This document shows, in pieces, positions 4,937 through 5,950 of a stretch of 5,950 bases of DNA (positions within the stretch are counted from its first letter, which is position 1; every line of letters starts with the position of its first letter). This DNA comes from CAMBDR01 sp046597185 (GTDB taxonomy: Bacteria > Pseudomonadota > Gammaproteobacteria > Burkholderiales > Burkholderiaceae_D). A program made the position numbers and the translations under genes. The stretch lies in NCBI GenBank assembly GCA_046597185.1, contig JBKJLF010000874.1:1-5950 (forward strand), read 5' to 3'. The notes under the pieces are model-generated. The model had not been told where the DNA came from. It made no database searches and worked only from the letters and a program-made list of their open reading frames with translations.

Positions 4937-5950
4937 TTATCGGTGCAGTAATCTACCCTCTTGCGCAGTTTGCCAGTGCCAGGAAAGCCAGGCAAAGGCG
5001 GTCGATAAAGCGACCATGGCGGCAGCCGCCCAATACACCGATTGCGGGCTGACGCGTTCCCAGCACAGACTAAAAATCAAACCGCCCAGCGAGCCGCCCA
5101 GGCCGTAGGAGATGCTGGTGTACCAGGCTTGCCCACTGGCTTGCAAAGGGCCGTTAAACCAGCGCTGCAAGGTCATGATGGCTGCCGAATGATGGGCCGC
5201 AAAAGTGGCGGCATGCATTGCTTGCGCCAATAGTAAAACCACCAAAAATTGCGCGCCCGAGCCTATCATCAGAAAACGCAGCACGCCCAGCCCCAAACTG
5301 GCAAGCATTAACTGGCGCACGCCAAAACGACGAAACAAAGGGGCCTGAAAATAGAAAAACAGGATTTCGACCAAGACCCCCAAAGCCCACATCGCACCAA
5401 TCACCGATTTACTATAGCCAAGGTGCTCCAGATACAGCGAATAATACACATACAGTGCCGAATGCGCGGCCACCATTAAAAAAGTCGAGGCAAAAAACAT
5501 CATCACTTCAGGGCGGCGCAATATGGCAAGGCTGGACTGGCGTTGCTGGGTCGGTGCAGTTTGGGGCGGCTCTTTGATGCGAAAACCCATGAAGCAAGCC
5601 ATGGCTAACATGCCCAATGTCAAGCCGGGGAAAATGCCCACGCCATAGCGATCCAATAGATAACCACCCCCCATCACGGTGGCCATGAAACCAACCGAAC
5701 CCCACAGACGCAGACGGCCATAATGGCTTAAATCGCCGCGCATTTCGGAGAGCATGATCGCTTCCAACAAAGGAATTTGCGAACTGGTAAAGGTGTTCAA
5801 AAATACCATTAACCAGAAAAATTGCAAAAAGTGCTCGGCCGCTAAAAATCCGCCCAGACAAAGCAAAGCGGCCAAAGCAGTGTACCTTACCACCCGCACG
5901 CGCTGGCCGCTGCTGTCGGCCACCCAACCCCACAAATTGGGGCCGAAGAT
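4937..5950 (-). CDS. MFS permease, HcaT (3-phenylpropionate transporter)-like, N-terminus outside window
   Basis: This is the C-terminal 337 residues of a major facilitator superfamily proton-coupled permease in the inner membrane. The frame is open to the window edge. The visible part starts IFGPNLWGWVADSSGQR, the MFS loop motif (G-x-x-x-D-x-x-G) between helices 2 and 3, so about 50-60 residues with TM1-TM2 lie outside; TTG at 5935 is not the start. About ten hydrophobic helices follow, with a hydrophilic central loop (EPPQTAPTQQRQSS) between the two halves. The YGRLRLWGSVGF segment after TM4, the LGVLVEILFF helix and the QAMHAATFAAHH helix resemble E. coli HcaT and its relatives. HcaT carries 3-phenylpropionate, but relatives vary and the substrate is uncertain. 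It is in the same orientation as the peroxidase unit, 158 bp upstream of it, but that unit has its own promoter. Confident of MFS; moderately confident of the subfamily. Confidence 0.88.
   Translation of the reverse strand: MFGPNLWGWVADSSGQRVRVVRYTALAALLCLGGFLAAEHFLQFFWLMVFLNTFTSSQIPLLEAIMLSEMRGDLSHYGRLRLWGSVGFMATVMGGGYLLDRYGVGIFPGLTLGMLAMACFMGFRIKEPPQTAPTQQRQSSLAILRRPEVMMFFASTFLMVAAHSALYVYYSLYLEHLGYSKSVIGAMWALGVLVEILFFYFQAPLFRRFGVRQLMLASLGLGVLRFLMIGSGAQFLVVLLLAQAMHAATFAAHHSAAIMTLQRWFNGPLQASGQAWYTSISYGLGGSLGGLIFSLCWERVSPQSVYWAAAAMVALSTAFAWLSWHWQTAQEGRLLHR

Overview
The window looks like an accessory region of a mid-GC proteobacterial chromosome, probably gamma- or betaproteobacterial. I base this on the family 5 solute-binding protein remnant, an HcaT-like MFS permease, ordinary AGGAGA-type ribosome binding sites and a sigma70-like promoter. 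No rRNA, tRNA, CRISPR array or transposase was seen, so I cannot place it more precisely.

The left third (1 to about 1850, plus strand) is a gene graveyard. After about 140 bases of AT-rich sequence with short repeats, the 3' part of an ABC-transporter periplasmic peptide-binding protein gene begins without a start. It breaks once by a +1 shift in a C run (1101-1105) and ends at its natural stop at 1402. A second remnant follows at once: part of a lactonase/YncE-like beta-propeller gene that has lost both ends and is spread over three reading frames (about 1402-1849).

The centre (1846 to 4778, minus strand) holds an intact three-gene unit, read right to left. It encodes a 210-aa protein with a hydrophobic N-terminal segment, a 227-aa protein that is its divergent paralogue, and a 508-aa DyP-type heme peroxidase with all key residues present. 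The first two genes lie 14 bp apart. The peroxidase follows after 75 bp containing a tandem 15-bp-period repeat. A good sigma70-type promoter (4833-4861), with a perfect palindrome at the expected transcription start, precedes the unit.

The right end (4937-5950, minus strand) is an MFS permease of the HcaT (3-phenylpropionate transporter) type. Its first one or two helices lie beyond the window.

The most interesting element is the peroxidase unit. Two paralogous proteins of unknown function appear to be co-transcribed with a large-form DyP peroxidase; one looks membrane-associated and the other carries a CGFC motif. I infer that they are partners of the peroxidase (anchoring, substrate delivery or redox/heme handling). 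Nothing in the sequence proves this.
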